64,000 nucleotides of DNA from Takifugu bimaculatus (Eukaryota; Chordata; Actinopteri; Tetraodontiformes; Tetraodontidae). A program made the translations under genes and the position numbers. This document shows positions 47,170 through 59,000 of this stretch, in pieces (positions within the stretch are counted from its first letter, which is position 1; each line of letters starts with the position of its first letter). The notes beneath the pieces were generated by a model that did no database searches, had not been told where the DNA came from, and worked only from the letters and a program-made list of their open reading frames with translations. The stretch is from assembly GCA_004026145.2 (NCBI GenBank), contig CP034990.1:1668699-1732698 (forward strand). Direction: 5' to 3'.

Positions 47170-48851
47170 AAAAAATAAAGTAAGCTTTGTTTGTGTGGAC
47201 TGCGACTTCTGCTACACACCTGCTGTCCAGTACAAAGATGTCCACCACAGAACCATCGTTTAGAGAATAAAAACTGAGTGTTCTTCAGCTCCTCCGAAGC
47301 CCCTGACTTTCATTCTGGTAACGCTGTCTGTTTTTATCTGACACATCAGAGATCACGGTGTTTGGGTCCGGCTCAGGCCGCCGAAGCTGATGTTCACCAA
47401 CGTCACAGCAGAGAATCACCTCTCCTACCAAGATCTGGATCAGGATCAGTTACCGGGACAGTCGGATCAACCTGTTCGTATTTATGGAAAACAGTGAAAA
47501 ACGGTGTTTCGCAACATTTATGTGATTTAGTGGTGCCCAGCAGGAGGTCAGGCACAGGGTCACACCCCCAATGCTGCTTAAATCCTGGGAATATTCATCA
47601 TTGACATTGAAAACAACGCTAAACATCAGCAGACTTCTGGGCTTTTCTACCCAACAGAGGCGAGAACACACTCAATACTGGATGGAATTTTAAAAATACA
47701 GCACTAAATAAGAGAGTTCACATCCTGAGAGGCCCCTTTTTTTAAAAACTGCAAATATTGTAGATAATAAAACAACCAGGATTCACCGCTGGTGAATATC
47801 ACTGAAAGATATTTAAACGATATAAGTTAAAAGATTTAAATAGGCATAAATATAAACATGATAAAAATAAGTGAAGTTAAACTTGACAAACAGGAATACT
47901 ACAGGGAATATTTGAATAATAAGGAATTGTAAGGGAATATAGGACTTATTCAACTGTTTTATGAATAATAGTTCTGAAAAACATCCACAATTAAAACCAT
48001 ATTTTATTGATGACAGCATTTGATCAATAGCTTTCAGTTTATGGCAGAGGAAACGTCTTAAACGTTGACGTCTGTGAGGGTTAAAATGATGAATTGATGG
48101 ACACAAATCCCAACTCTTAGATCAGTAGAAGAAAAGTGAATAAAAATGGCTAAAAAGCAGCAACCTATGGAAATGACAGCCACAGGTTTTGTTCACCATC
48201 ACCGGTGAATGTAAATTGTGATTTGTGTGCAGCAGCAGTGCTGGTTTTACCTCATTTGAGCAGCCGGCCAGAAAATGTGCACGATCATCTCTGTTTGCGT
48301 TGCTGGCAACAAAAAAAACAAACTTAACAGACATGGCTGGATTTTTAACAGTGCAAACGCCAATTCTAAGCCTACGTCCTGATTATATAAACATATTTTT
48401 TAAAAATCAATAGAGATGTTGCCAGGGGTGTATTTAGGGTGCCTTTTGTTCAGACAAAACTCTGTAAAAAAAATAATCAAAAAACTCTGTAAAATAATAC
48501 CATGTGTCAGGTAGTGCAAATTAAAAATTAACAGCATTTTTCTGAACTTTTTGCAGCACAACAATTATAACATTAGCATGAGAAAATAATATTTCAGAGT
48601 TCTTGTTTGTGATAGTATGAAAGATGTCACGTACAGCGCAGCACAACAGAGCTACGACTCCCAAAGTTCTGCCTCTCCAGTGTGGATCGATGCAGAAGCA
48701 GCACCCAAGAAAAAAATCACACAACTGAATAAATATGAGGTAGATCGATGGTTTAAAGGTCCTGGAATTCCTCCATTATTCAAATATATGATAATATTTG
48801 CATGTTTTATAGTGTTGTGTTCAACGATGTGCAAAAGTTTGAGTGCGGGTG

Positions 48852-48898
<47 letters not shown>

Positions 48899-49290
48899 AC
48901 GATGCAGATTACTGGCAGCCTCAGGCTGATTTATTTCACCTGATACTGACTCAAAGCTCCTAATAAATGAAAATGCTGCCAATCTCCTGCTGGGACAGAA
49001 CGAAGTAATAATTATCCGATAACCCCCCCACCCCCATGACAGGGGGGTGTAAATCATAATGAAGATCTCCTATATTATACGAGTAGAACCTTATATGAAC
49101 TATGATCCACTATAAACCTGAACATTTACATTTTTAAAAACAAATCTCCTGGTAATTAACTATATTTAATTCATTCATTGCTTCATTAATAATGGGTGAA
49201 TCAATAAATAATCATAAAGCAAAACTGAACCCTTATCTGAATGAACGTCACATATTCAGTCATTCTTGTCTTTCCAAAGCTAAAATGTGA
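47170..49290. other. Gene-free DNA downstream of phospho2
   Basis: No gene recognised. A (GT)n array is at 48854-48898. The region just left of 49297 should contain the phospho2 3' UTR; an AATAAA-type signal on the minus strand is plausible near 49205 (TTTATTGATT on the plus-strand complement) but not certain. Confidence 0.5.
48854..48898. repeat. (GT)n microsatellite
   Basis: About 22 GT units. Confidence 0.95.
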
Positions 49291-49296
49291 TCCAGC

Positions 49297-50435
49297 CTAT
49301 GGCTGCAAGCTTGCTTTCAGCTCCTGCAGGATGTCGCTGCCACTGCTCCAAGTAACGACTTTAGCTTTGAGACGATGGTTGTCTTTCTGTTTCCCAAGTT
49401 TAGCCAACAACTTTTCCAAAGTGTATCCCCGCCTCGGCATGGCAACATCATGTCCTCTGAGGCAAGAAGTAGGGCAGAGGTCGTTCCCGCCATCTCCCAC
49501 GTAAAATATCCGCTTATACTCCGCGCCTCGGTCGCAGTGCTCCGACAGGTACAGCTCCAGGACTTTCCTCTTACACAGGTTCACGGGGCACTGCTGGCAG
49601 TCGTGAGAATGGTGGTGTCGCACCTCCATGTGGCCCTGCGCGTTGATACTGGCTGGGTTGGTGAAGATGTGATCGACCGCTGCACGGAGTGCGGCCGCCT
49701 GGAGGATCCACTCTATGAACATGGTGTTGGAGTCGGAGATGACTATGCAGTCAACGGTGCGTTTGTGTTCCAGAATAAATGCTAGCAAGTCTGCCATCCC
49801 GGCTGTCAGGGGGATGGTCTCCATCACACTGCGGACCCTGTCAGGACTGACCTCCTGCTCTCCTGCGCACACATCAGAGGAGACAAAGCTTTGGAATAAT
49901 TCACCAAACTATTTAAAACTATGCGTCTCCAGCGGTCACATCTTCCACGGCCATTATTAGACAAAAAAGCCGATGTGAGGTCTTGAAACGTAGCCATAAT
50001 CAAAAATAAAGTCCAGGAATATAGAAAAATGCAAAGTTTAAATCAAACTTGATGTTTCCTTACACGAAAAAGAGCAGCTCTCCTCAGCAGCAGGTACAAT
50101 TCTAAGCAAATCTATACCGTAAAGAGAGGGACTGGCACTTACCTATGTAATTCATGACTCTGCCCATGAACTCTGTCCAGTGGCCTTTTGTGTAAGTATT
50201 CTTAATAGAGTCCGGAAGTGTCTGACCAGGAAGACATCTGACAAGAAAGCAACAAAGAGAGCTCAGACTGCAGGTAACCTGGAGAATCTGTCCCACTCTG
50301 AAGCAGGAAGCAGCTCCTTTTGAGGTACGTGAAGATAAACTGATATTTAACACGGTTGTGTTACCTAAACACCCACGTGTCGCTGTTGTCATCGACAACA
50401 GTGTGGTCAAAATCGAACACCATCAGAATCTTCAT
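49297..50435 (-). CDS. phospho2: PHOSPHO2-type HAD phosphatase (3 coding exons)
   Basis: Exons 50435-50365, 50237-50143 and 49862-49297 join in frame to 243 aa, close to the usual length of about 241. Splice sites are TTTAG|GTAAC, TTGTCAG|ATG, CATAG|GTAAG and TGCGCAG|GAG. The protein shows HAD motif I FDFDHTVVDD (Asp8 nucleophile, Asp10), the linker region KGHWTEFMGRV, motif II IVISDSN (Ser98), a His/Cys-rich segment HHHSHDCQQCPVNLC at 138-151 and motif IV GDGGNDLCP (178-186). These are the PHOSPHO1/PHOSPHO2 family signatures; the intron-split MKIL start and length favour PHOSPHO2, known as a pyridoxal-5-phosphate phosphatase. It is a soluble, Mg-dependent cytosolic enzyme by family knowledge. 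It faces syap1 divergently across about 1.7 kb. Confidence 0.92.
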
Positions 50436-50871
50436 TTTGTCACCTGTACAAAGACAAAAGTTTGACTTGGTAATAGGTTATTTGTTTATATTATCAAATA
50501 GAGCTTCATAAACTCTTTAATCAGCACAGGTCACGTGACACCCTCAAATAAACATTCATAAGAATGGACACCTTTCAATCATACGTAATATTCCGTCAAC
50601 ACAAACATCCTCATATTATCCCTGGAGTCTTGGGGGTCATATAATGAACACTGCACAGTTTTAAAAAAAAATAGAAAACACTATGATTTCTATTATTTTA
50701 TAAGCTTCCTTATATTTCCCCTGCAAAGCAGTCGGGCGAATTCAGCCAAATTATATTACAAAGGTTTAGGCATGACGGGGGTAGAATGGCAAAGACTACA
50801 CGATAAATATGCATAATAATGTGACAGTAATAAAGCATATATTAGCGAATAACAATAAGGCCAAACCCCAC

Positions 50872-50985
50872 CTGTGTGTTCCTGCCGGTGACCGTCGCCT
50901 TCTTCTTCTTCGTTGTCTTATTTTGGGAGTTGTTGCTACTTGTGTGCTCACTGCTGCCCCCTACTGATGCAGTTGGGGTTCTACA
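50872..50985 (-). promoter_or_regulatory. phospho2 promoter and probable non-coding first exon
   Basis: On the minus strand a GAAGAAGAAGAAGGCG purine stretch leads to ACACAG|GTGGGG, a good donor with exon end at about 50872, matching an untranslated first exon spliced to the ATG exon beginning near 50445 (acceptor region TTTGTACAG|GTGAC). A CTCF-like CAGTAGGGGGCAGCAG lies at 50951-50967 on the same strand. The transcription start was not determined. Confidence 0.45.
50951..50967 (-). promoter_or_regulatory. CTCF-like motif
   Basis: Minus-strand TCAGTAGGGGGCAGCAG fits the vertebrate CTCF core consensus (CCAS-AGRGGGCAG-type). It sits at the phospho2 5' exon. Binding is inferred. Confidence 0.5.
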
Positions 50986-51438
50986 TTACCTTAACCTTTC
51001 ATTCCAATCAGCTTCCTTTGAGCATTGATGCACATTTTAAACTCAATCTGGAACATTTTTAGTTACCTACCCTTCAGTTACATCGATAAGTCACCTTCAT
51101 GCTCAAGACACATGGAGTAACCTTATATTAAACGATCCTTAATGTACAGTTTTTAATGATGTATGAGGTCTTCTTATATGTCGTCATACATCATGGTTTA
51201 AGGATATCCAGGATGCACCATAAACAGAATGGCAAAAGGATAATTATGACTAAACTTGTTCCTCTGGATTTGCAGGTAAAATAAAAATGTGCTCATGCAT
51301 TTATTTTGCATAAACTAAGAAACGATGTCTTCAAATTAACAGTTCCTGACTGTTAATACCAATCAAATTAAGGTCCGTTGGTTCTTAACAGTTAAATTGC
51401 GATTCTTTGAATGTTGCTCCTTTGAACTTTGATTGCCC

Positions 51439-51538
51439 CACGCTACACGCACACGCTACACGCACACGCTACACGCACACGCTACACGCACACGCTACAC
51501 GCACACGCTACACGCACACGCTACACGCACACGCTACA
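51439..51538. repeat. 13-bp minisatellite
   Basis: About 7.5 head-to-tail copies of CACGCTACACGCA without visible variants. It lies between the phospho2 and syap1 promoters. The 13-base period gives an apparent 13-residue repeat in a spurious frame. Confidence 0.95.
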
Positions 51539-51564
51539 GTAATGACAGCAGTGCCCATATATGC

Positions 51565-51578
51565 CCACTAGGTGGCGG
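51565..51578 (+). promoter_or_regulatory. CTCF-like motif
   Basis: CCACTAGGTGGCGG matches the CTCF core in the plus orientation, opposite to the one at the phospho2 exon. Confidence 0.45.
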
Positions 51579-51838
51579 TAAAATCAAATTCACATATATT
51601 GCTGTCACAACTCAGAAAATTCAGAATATCAAATATTAAACCCCCGATTTCTGTTCTGGCTCAGTGATGCTGAATAATGAAGGTTTTCCAAAACCTTTTG
51701 GTTCAATTGATTAGGACATTATTCATTAACATTATCTCAGTGCAAAAATGGTTTGGGAATATTTAAACATTGTAACCAGGAGAATCAACAGAGCAAGTGT
51801 AATGTCATGTTGAAAGGAGAGATATCACACGCTCATGA

Positions 51839-51920
<82 letters not shown>
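51839..51920. repeat. (TTAG)n microsatellite
   Basis: About 20 perfect TTAG units immediately upstream of the syap1 promoter block. Confidence 0.95.
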
Positions 51921-51921
<1 letters not shown>

Positions 51922-52122
51922 AAACTCCGAATCACTTGGTGGCGGTAATGCGTCACTTGTGACAGTCTCCGTTAGAAGGAAGAAGAAGAAGAGTTGCCAG
52001 TCACGGACGTAACCAGCGAAGAAGAAAACGACGTCGGGTTCTTCCTGGTTATGTGAAGTGCAAATAAAGCTTCGGTCAGATTATCGCTTTCCCAACATTG
52101 GTTTTATTTTATTCTGTCCGAC
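51921..52122 (+). promoter_or_regulatory. syap1 promoter and 5' UTR
   Basis: Contains CACTTGGTGGCGGTAATG (51933-51950), GCGTCACTTGTGAC, a GAAGGAAGAAGAAGAAGAG purine tract and GACGTC CRE-like sequence near 52029 before the ATG at 52123. The GGTGGCGG word plus GAAGAAGAAG tract is also present, in mirror orientation, at the phospho2 first exon. No TATA box. TSS not determined. Confidence 0.5.
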
Positions 52123-55100
52123 ATGTTCAAAAGTTTAGGGACGTGGTTGGGCCTGGAGAGTCCTGCGAATACGACGCCGGATGACACAGAAAATGTGAAG
52201 GTGGAGCAGGAAGAAAAGGTTGTGGAAGCACAAAACGAGGTAAACAAACAACAGCAACCAGCTGATCAGGATGGAGAACCAGAGGAGAACCAGGAAAAGT
52301 CGGAGCAGGGCAAAGGACTGGGGGGTGAGAATCAACTGTTTCTCTAATGAGCTATTTCTACAATACATATATATGATTGTGATGTTGTATAAAAGCCTGC
52401 ACGAAAATAGAAATCCTGTGAAAAACAAACAAGGTAACATATATACATATCTATATACTGTACATACATGGCAGTTTTTGTCTTTTGGGTTGGCTAAATC
52501 ATTAATATAGCTCAACCTTTAAAAGAGAGAATAGAGTGCATGGTGAAATTAATGGAAAATCAGAATTCTTCTGCACACATTAAGGTACAAACCCCTTCAT
52601 GTTAAAGGAAAAGAAAACCAGATAAGGACAGTTTAAAAGTCTGCTGGAGGTATTGTTGTAGCATGTACCTACACATATGTGTCTGTTAATGGGTGTTTAT
52701 GACCTCTGCCATGGAAGTTATGTGAAGGCTGGCATCTGTCTCTATGTCTGTCTGTCTGTCTGTCTGTCTGTTCCGAATGGATTTTCAGGAATTTTTCAGC
52801 AAGGGTGGTAATTAGGCTGAGGAACAGATGATTCAAATTTTTATATTGTTCCCAATTCCAAAGGTCATTTGACCCTCGATCTTCCAAAGATCAAAGCAAA
52901 GAAGTTTTTACCATATAGCCACCTACAATAATGTGACTCCTGGCAGAAGTGGTCATACGTATTCTGAACTGTCAAATGGTAAATGACGTTTTGCGAACTG
53001 CCACGTGTGCGTGACACGTGCACTATCCTCTCTCTTCATCCACCGACAGATTTCATATTCAGTTTTGCCTCCACGGCCACAAAGAAGATCTCAGACTCTG
53101 TAGTTGAGACAGCACAGACCATCAAAAAGACTGTGGAGGAGGGGAAAATTGACAACATTATAGACAAGGTATGATTTCTCACCTTACTCAGACACATTTT
53201 GCAGCATTTAGAAACTATTATGCCTCAGGACGTTTCAGGCATGTCCCATCTGTATGTTTCAGACTATTTTGGGAGATTTCCAGAAGGAGCAAGAAAAGTT
53301 TGTCCAGGAGAAGAAATCCAAAAAATCAGGTACAACCACAGGCAAAAATGAAGTTGTTTATTCCTCCTGGATCTGTTCAATATTTCTGAGAAATAACGTT
53401 CCAGGTTTGCCTCTTTATTTCCTGTCAACTGGCTCATCCGTTCATGCACAGTCCTAGGTGTGGACACTTGTCCTCTAACGTTAATATTACAGAGAATGCA
53501 GAATAATATTTAGACAGAATATTCACTACAAGGACTTCAGGTATGAAGGGCTCCTCCATCATTTCCACAGGACATTAAGGTCATACCTTTCATTTCTCCT
53601 TTTGGCTGCGTTCCCATCACAGTCCTGTAGGACATCATTCATTTCTGACTCTGATTTCTAGGTTCTCCTGGATGTTCTTCAGCGTTGCTCAAGACAAACT
53701 ATTCAAGCAGCAGCCACTAATGTATATGTGTGTGCGTGCCGTTTCCATCCAGATGCGGCTGTGCCTCCCTGGGTGGGCTACAACGAGGAGGAGACGATCC
53801 AGCAGCAGATCCTCGCTCTGTCGGCAGTAAGACACAACTCCTCGCGCATCCTCTGGTGAAACTGGCGGCTTTCTTCTTGCTGAACCTGTGCACTGTGATC
53901 CCAGGACAAAAGAAACTTCCTGCGAGACCCGCCCGCTGGTGTCCAGTTCTACTTTGACATGGAGCACATGTATCCTCTAGCTACAGTGATGCTGGAGGAA
54001 GACCAGCTGCTAAACCGCATGCGCTTCGACTTGGTGCCAAAGCAGTCAGTAGATTCCCGGTTCCCTGCCTGTTTTACTTTGTGTGCTTTCATTTGCGTGT
54101 TTGTTGTCTATAGTGTCGTCACATGGAAAATGTTACCTGAGAAATGTGCGTTGGTGCAGTTCAACAGAGTGAAGGAAGAGGTTTTCTGGAGGAACTATTT
54201 CTATCGCGTGTCTCTGATCAAGCAGTCCGCTCAGCTCACAGCACTGGCAGCCCAGCAGCAGCAGCAGGATGTCGATGAGAGAGGGGCCAGGCGTGTCTCC
54301 TGAAGACGTCATCTTAACAGGTCGGCCTTTCATCCAATCACGCGTTAATCACAAATGCTCAACGTGGAGACAGACGAAAGCCGCTTTTGAAAAAGCAAGG
54401 CCTCTCCCATGAGGCTAAAAATGCTTTTTATCAGCATCTGATCAACACGCAACTAACAAAACGACCCAGCCTTTATTTTACTAATAAACTACAGTGGTTG
54501 GTGGCAACATGAAATGTAATTATGCTACATAAATGTAAAAACACAAGATCAGCTGTGATGGTTGTCGGGGACTGGGATGAGACGTGGAGGGTTCTCAGTT
54601 CAAGCCCCAGACAAAACAGGAAAGATGTTCTGGTAGTAGGGGAAGGCGCCTCTGAGCAAGGGATCAACCCCCCCCAAATGGTCACACAGGGCTGTGGACG
54701 AGCCTTCACCCACAGTGTGCACACTGCAACCTAACAGAGTTCCTCTGATTTGTTTTTGTAGACAAAGTACGGCCCAAAACTCCTCCGGTTTCCATCAGCG
54801 ACATCCAGAAGGTGAGTAACTGAAGGTGTGCGGCTGTCTTCATGGTGTGTCCACAGATGAATCATTACACCGTGTGTCCTTGTGACGCCCAGCCACAGCG
54901 GGACGAAGAGGAGGACATGTCCACGAGTCCCGGGGTGTCAGAGTTCGTGAGCGATGCTTTTGACTCCACCGCCATTGACCAGGAGGACCTGAAGAAAGAG
55001 ATGGAGCAGCTGGTGCTGGACAAGAAGGACAGCCTCCCGTCCCCTGATGGTAATCACCCCCACACCTTTCCTGTGCTTTCTTGAAACTACAAATCATTTA

Positions 55101-55624
55101 TCAGCGTACCTTCCTCTGAGTCAAACATTATTCACAGCCATCATCAGAGTCACTTCCCTGTTCGTCCCTTGATGTAAATCAGTGGTGAAGCCTATGAGAT
55201 GCACTGACGCGGAACTGGACCACGTGCAGCCATGAAACTTAATCCGCGAAAAGGGTTAAACAGACCAAATTTTGTTCAACTTGTTCTTTGTAGTGAGATT
55301 AGAGATTTTTAGAACATTTCACTTGGTTGTAGAGCCAAACGGCCAATAAAGTGGCCATAAAACCAGCTCGGTGAGGAAGTCTTGGAGCGTCACGCTCTGA
55401 CCGTCTGTGTCCAGCCAGTTTTGCGTTTTGTTATGAAATGGTTCGGCTTTAAAGTGACAGTTTGCTCATATGTGTAATGGCTCGCTGCAGAGTCCGAGGC
55501 AGCAGACTGGGAGGAGGAGTTGCAGCAGGAGCTGCAGGACTATGAGGTGGTGACCGAGTCGGACAACAAAGATGACCAGTGGGATGAGGAAATAGAGAAG
55601 ATGCTGCAGGCCGACAACAGCTAA
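52123..55624 (+). CDS. syap1: Synapse-associated protein 1 (BSD domain), 9 coding exons
   Basis: Exons 52123-52324, 53050-53168, 53263-53329, 53753-53826, 53905-54044, 54168-54292, 54762-54811, 54893-55049 and 55491-55624 join in frame to about 355 aa (human is 352). The start MFKSLGTWLGLE matches the family. Conserved blocks are ATKKISDSVVETAQTIKK (exon 2), TILGDFQKEQEKFV (3), VPPWVGYNEEETIQQQILAL (4), DKRNFLRDPPAGVQF (5), the BSD core EEVFWRNYFYRVSLIK (6), and the acidic tail MSTSPGVSEFVSDAF and DYEVVTESD (8-9). By family knowledge SYAP1 is a cytosolic/perinuclear and synaptic protein linked to Akt signalling and adipogenesis in mammals. The exon 6 donor (AGGC|GTGTCT) is weak and uncertain, and the exon 8 acceptor could be 6 bases later. 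Confidence 0.95.
54545..54735 (+). mobile_element. tRNA-derived SINE in syap1 intron 6
   Basis: A tRNA-like head with a B box-like TTCTCAGTTCAAGCCCC (54594-54610) is followed by a body typical of fish SINEs, GGGGAAGGCGCCTCTGAGCA near 54638. It lies in the intron between exons 6 and 7, sense to the gene. Confidence 0.65.
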
Positions 55625-55981
55625 ATGAACGCTCCGATAGCATTTAAAGAAAGGGAAGAGTTCCCCCTCCTCTGCTCCTCCACTTCTGACGTTGTAAAGA
55701 TTCTCCTGCTCGTGATGGTGAAAGTACTGGTATAGTCGCAGGAGTGACACTTCTGCTGTGCACGGTGGTCATGTTTATACTCAGAATTTATGATTCTGAT
55801 CTGTTGCTCTCTTCCTCTGTCCTCTCTGGGGTTCATGACTTTGGCCACGCGGGGGCGCTCTAGTACAGAATCTAGATAAATGGCGTTTGAACTGAAAATA
55901 CAATTTCTACTAATTTCATGGACGTCGATCCATGACGTCATACTATACTTCGACTTAAATATGTAAAATGACATATATGTA

Positions 55982-55987
55982 AATAAA
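55982..55987 (+). terminator. syap1 polyadenylation signal
   Basis: AATAAA about 360 bases after the stop codon, followed by a T/G-rich stretch (TTTTTTGTCATC near 56008). It gives a plausible 3' UTR of roughly 380 bases. Confidence 0.5.
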
Positions 55988-56019
55988 TGATTATAACATT
56001 TTGCAGATTTTTTGTCATC

Positions 56020-59000
56020 TTCTGTCCAGGCTGATATTTTGTTTCTCTGCATCGTATGACATATTCCATGTGAAAATTATTTTAGTTGCCATATGTACAG
56101 GCTGAATCTGAAACCATTTCTATTTCAACTATAAATACGATAAATATTACAATTAATTATGATATGATTTAAATAAAAAAAAACTCAATTTTGGTGGGTA
56201 AAAATTGGTGGTAAGAGGTAAAAAATAAACTTAATTATCACTTCACAGTCACTTTTTCTAGATTTAACACATTCTGCCAAAGGGCACAGTTTATTAAATA
56301 GGATTATTTAATGTTTTACGGTATCTGAAAAATTCAAATAACTTTCTCTCCATATATCTTTTGTTACTGGAAGTATTTAAAATAGCCAATATTGCAACAG
56401 AACCATGTTGTACTACAATATTATACAGAATAATGCATCTTATATTTATGAAGATTCGGTAGATTTAGAACAAATGAGCTTGTGGTAGGTGTTTCATTAT
56501 ATCTAGTTATTGTTAAATATGAGATTAAACAAGGTCAACTTGTTGACCACCTTAAAGCACAAAACATCCAAACCAGCAATTTTAGCAGCCTGACAGGAGA
56601 GAAAGAGACTCAAGTATAAATAAAGTCACTTCGGATTAATCCCTTTATATTGTTGCCGTGCCCATAAATGGTGTGTGTGGTGCATGATGGGAGTCTGCTG
56701 GAGCTCCTGGAATCTCAGCACTGCTGGTTCTTTTGTTACATGTCCTCACCGCTCCCAGCGGAACCATCAGCCCGGCTCTGAGCCGAACAACACATTTATT
56801 TTTACATAAAACCACAATGAGAGTGACTCCTTTCCTCTTTGGACTCTCCTCCTTTTTGTGATGATCATTCTAGTCCGTGGAGGTGTGTGAGAAGAAAGTC
56901 AGCGGGTTAATGAGTCAGTAAGAGTGGAATTATGGGAAGGATTCCGGGAAGTTTTGGAAGTCGAGCGTCAAACACAGACGAGTCCGTGCATGCTCACGGC
57001 TCTGTGAGGGAGCAGATGGTGTCTGCAACACCAACACAGCTCCATCATCACACCGGCACCAGTGGATTGGAGAATAAAGAGTCATTTGCAGTGAGAATCA
57101 ATGCGAGGATCAATAACGCCAATGATTTACCCCCCCCCCCCGTCTATTCAGGTGCACGAGGAGGCACACAGAGGAAATAATGAGACGTTTTAATGCGGCT
57201 TTGTTCTCTCCATATCTCACAGCCGTCACAGTCACCAGCTGTGTCTGGCTGTGACAGGAACACACACATGTTGCCATGGTGACAAAGCCCAGCAAAGGAG
57301 GAGCTGCGTGTGTTTATTGCTTGGTTTAACCGCCCTTTAATAATGCATAGAGTGCGCTCTGTGTGGAAACACACCAGCAGCAGATTTAACGGACTTTCTT
57401 TCTTGTCTCCATCTTGCGCTCTGCACCTTCTAAAGGTCTTCAAAGCAAAGGGTGAAAAGGAAAATGTGGTTTCAAGTTATGGTTTAAAGGTGTCACATTC
57501 ACAGACAGAAGATGGCTCAATCAAAATAAAGTTTAAAACTAAGTGTGACACCTACTGGATTTATTCTAATCTACCTTCTACTACTGTAAGAAACTGTCTT
57601 TTTTTGCGCTTTAGGACCTCCAAGAACTGGTAAATGTTATAGATTTTAATGACATTTTTCGTTAATGTTGGTAATCAGCGTTTTTTAAAAAATGGGTTTC
57701 TTTAATCTCTAATTTACTAATCAGGATAATCTGCTGCCTCCATAGGTAATCCTTTCACTAAGAGTCACCCTCGAGTACAAAACGAGTTAAATAAGGAGGC
57801 AGACAAACTGACTGAAGCTACTCCGATTAATTGGACTATTAATTTCGGAAATGAGGTGCATGGTGGAGGTCTGCACTTTATTATTATCCATTATTCATGA
57901 ACCACTGCAAACTCTTAATACAGCAAAGTTCTGAGAATGGACAAAGGACGACGTGAGAGAGAGGATGAAGGTTTCGTGACAGCATCTGTCCCCGTTGCTC
58001 ATACAGTTTCATCACACGTCTGCAGACGCCCGACCGCTGAAGGAACAAGACTTGAAAGCTTTGACATATGCCGACGTGTTTTATGTGAACCTGAAGTGAA
58101 AGCATCCTGGGTTTCCTGTCATACTGCTGAATGACGTCTTCTTTTTCCTCTTCCCACGAACTAAAGTGGCATGAACTGACATTCGATTGCTTCGACTTTT
58201 GACCTGACAATTCAAACTATTGCATAAAAAGGAGGGGCTCTGATGAATTAGAATTGACTGCAGATTAAATCTTTACATTTGTGCAGCTGTCTGATGGACG
58301 ATTCCCATTGTTTTAGGTTTATCTGTGGATCTTTAATAGAGACAAGAATTCCCTGAGAGAGCAGACTGCCAGGTCGGTCCTCACAGGAACAGTAATGTTT
58401 GGAGTGCACAGGGCTTCCTTGTTCAGATCTCAGCTGGATCCGATGCTGCAGCACATTTTGGCAGGAAACTCAAATTTCTGAGTCATTCCAGGGTTTTACC
58501 TCTTTAAACTAGCTTTCAACTCCATATCTCATGACAGGCCAGTTGTTTTGATCCGTCAGCTTATCTATCAAGGAAGGATCTTGTCTTTCTACTCTTGTGT
58601 TTAAACAAATTTGGTCTGGCTGACTTTTGTCTCCTGTCTCTTATCACCAGACACCGTTTTCTTTAATGTGTTTTCCTTCCACCTACTATGTTCTCGCAGC
58701 ATTTCTTTTATGTGTGCTTACGCACGTGCAGGTTGGAGAAGTTGGACAGAAGGACGGTACGGCGGTCCTTATCTTTCCACACCTCAGATCCTGCACAGAA
58801 GCCTCAGGCTGCCAGACTTTCCTCCTGTCAAACCTGCCAACATGCCTGGTTTTATATCTACAGTGCTCAAGTAAAGTGTCTGGGAAGATTCCAGTCACCC
58901 TGCTCATGGTCCTTCACTTTGTGTGTGTCGTTTCTTGTATGTGCAACAGTCAGGACAAGAATACACATTATTCTTCTTCAACTCTATTATATTTGAGTTG

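Noticed and set aside
48617..48943. 108-aa plus-strand frame with a hydrophobic segment
   Set aside because: It runs into the GT microsatellite as a Val-Cys repeat and shows no family features.
49297..50435. PHOSPHO1 instead of PHOSPHO2
   Set aside because: Length, the MKIL start directly before motif I and the three-exon structure fit PHOSPHO2. PHOSPHO1 usually has a longer N-terminus.
51433..51639. 13-residue tandem repeat protein
   Set aside because: It is a translation of the 13-bp minisatellite (three units per 39 bases).
51439..51920. CRISPR-like array
   Set aside because: The repeats are directly tandem with no unique spacers, and the host is a vertebrate.
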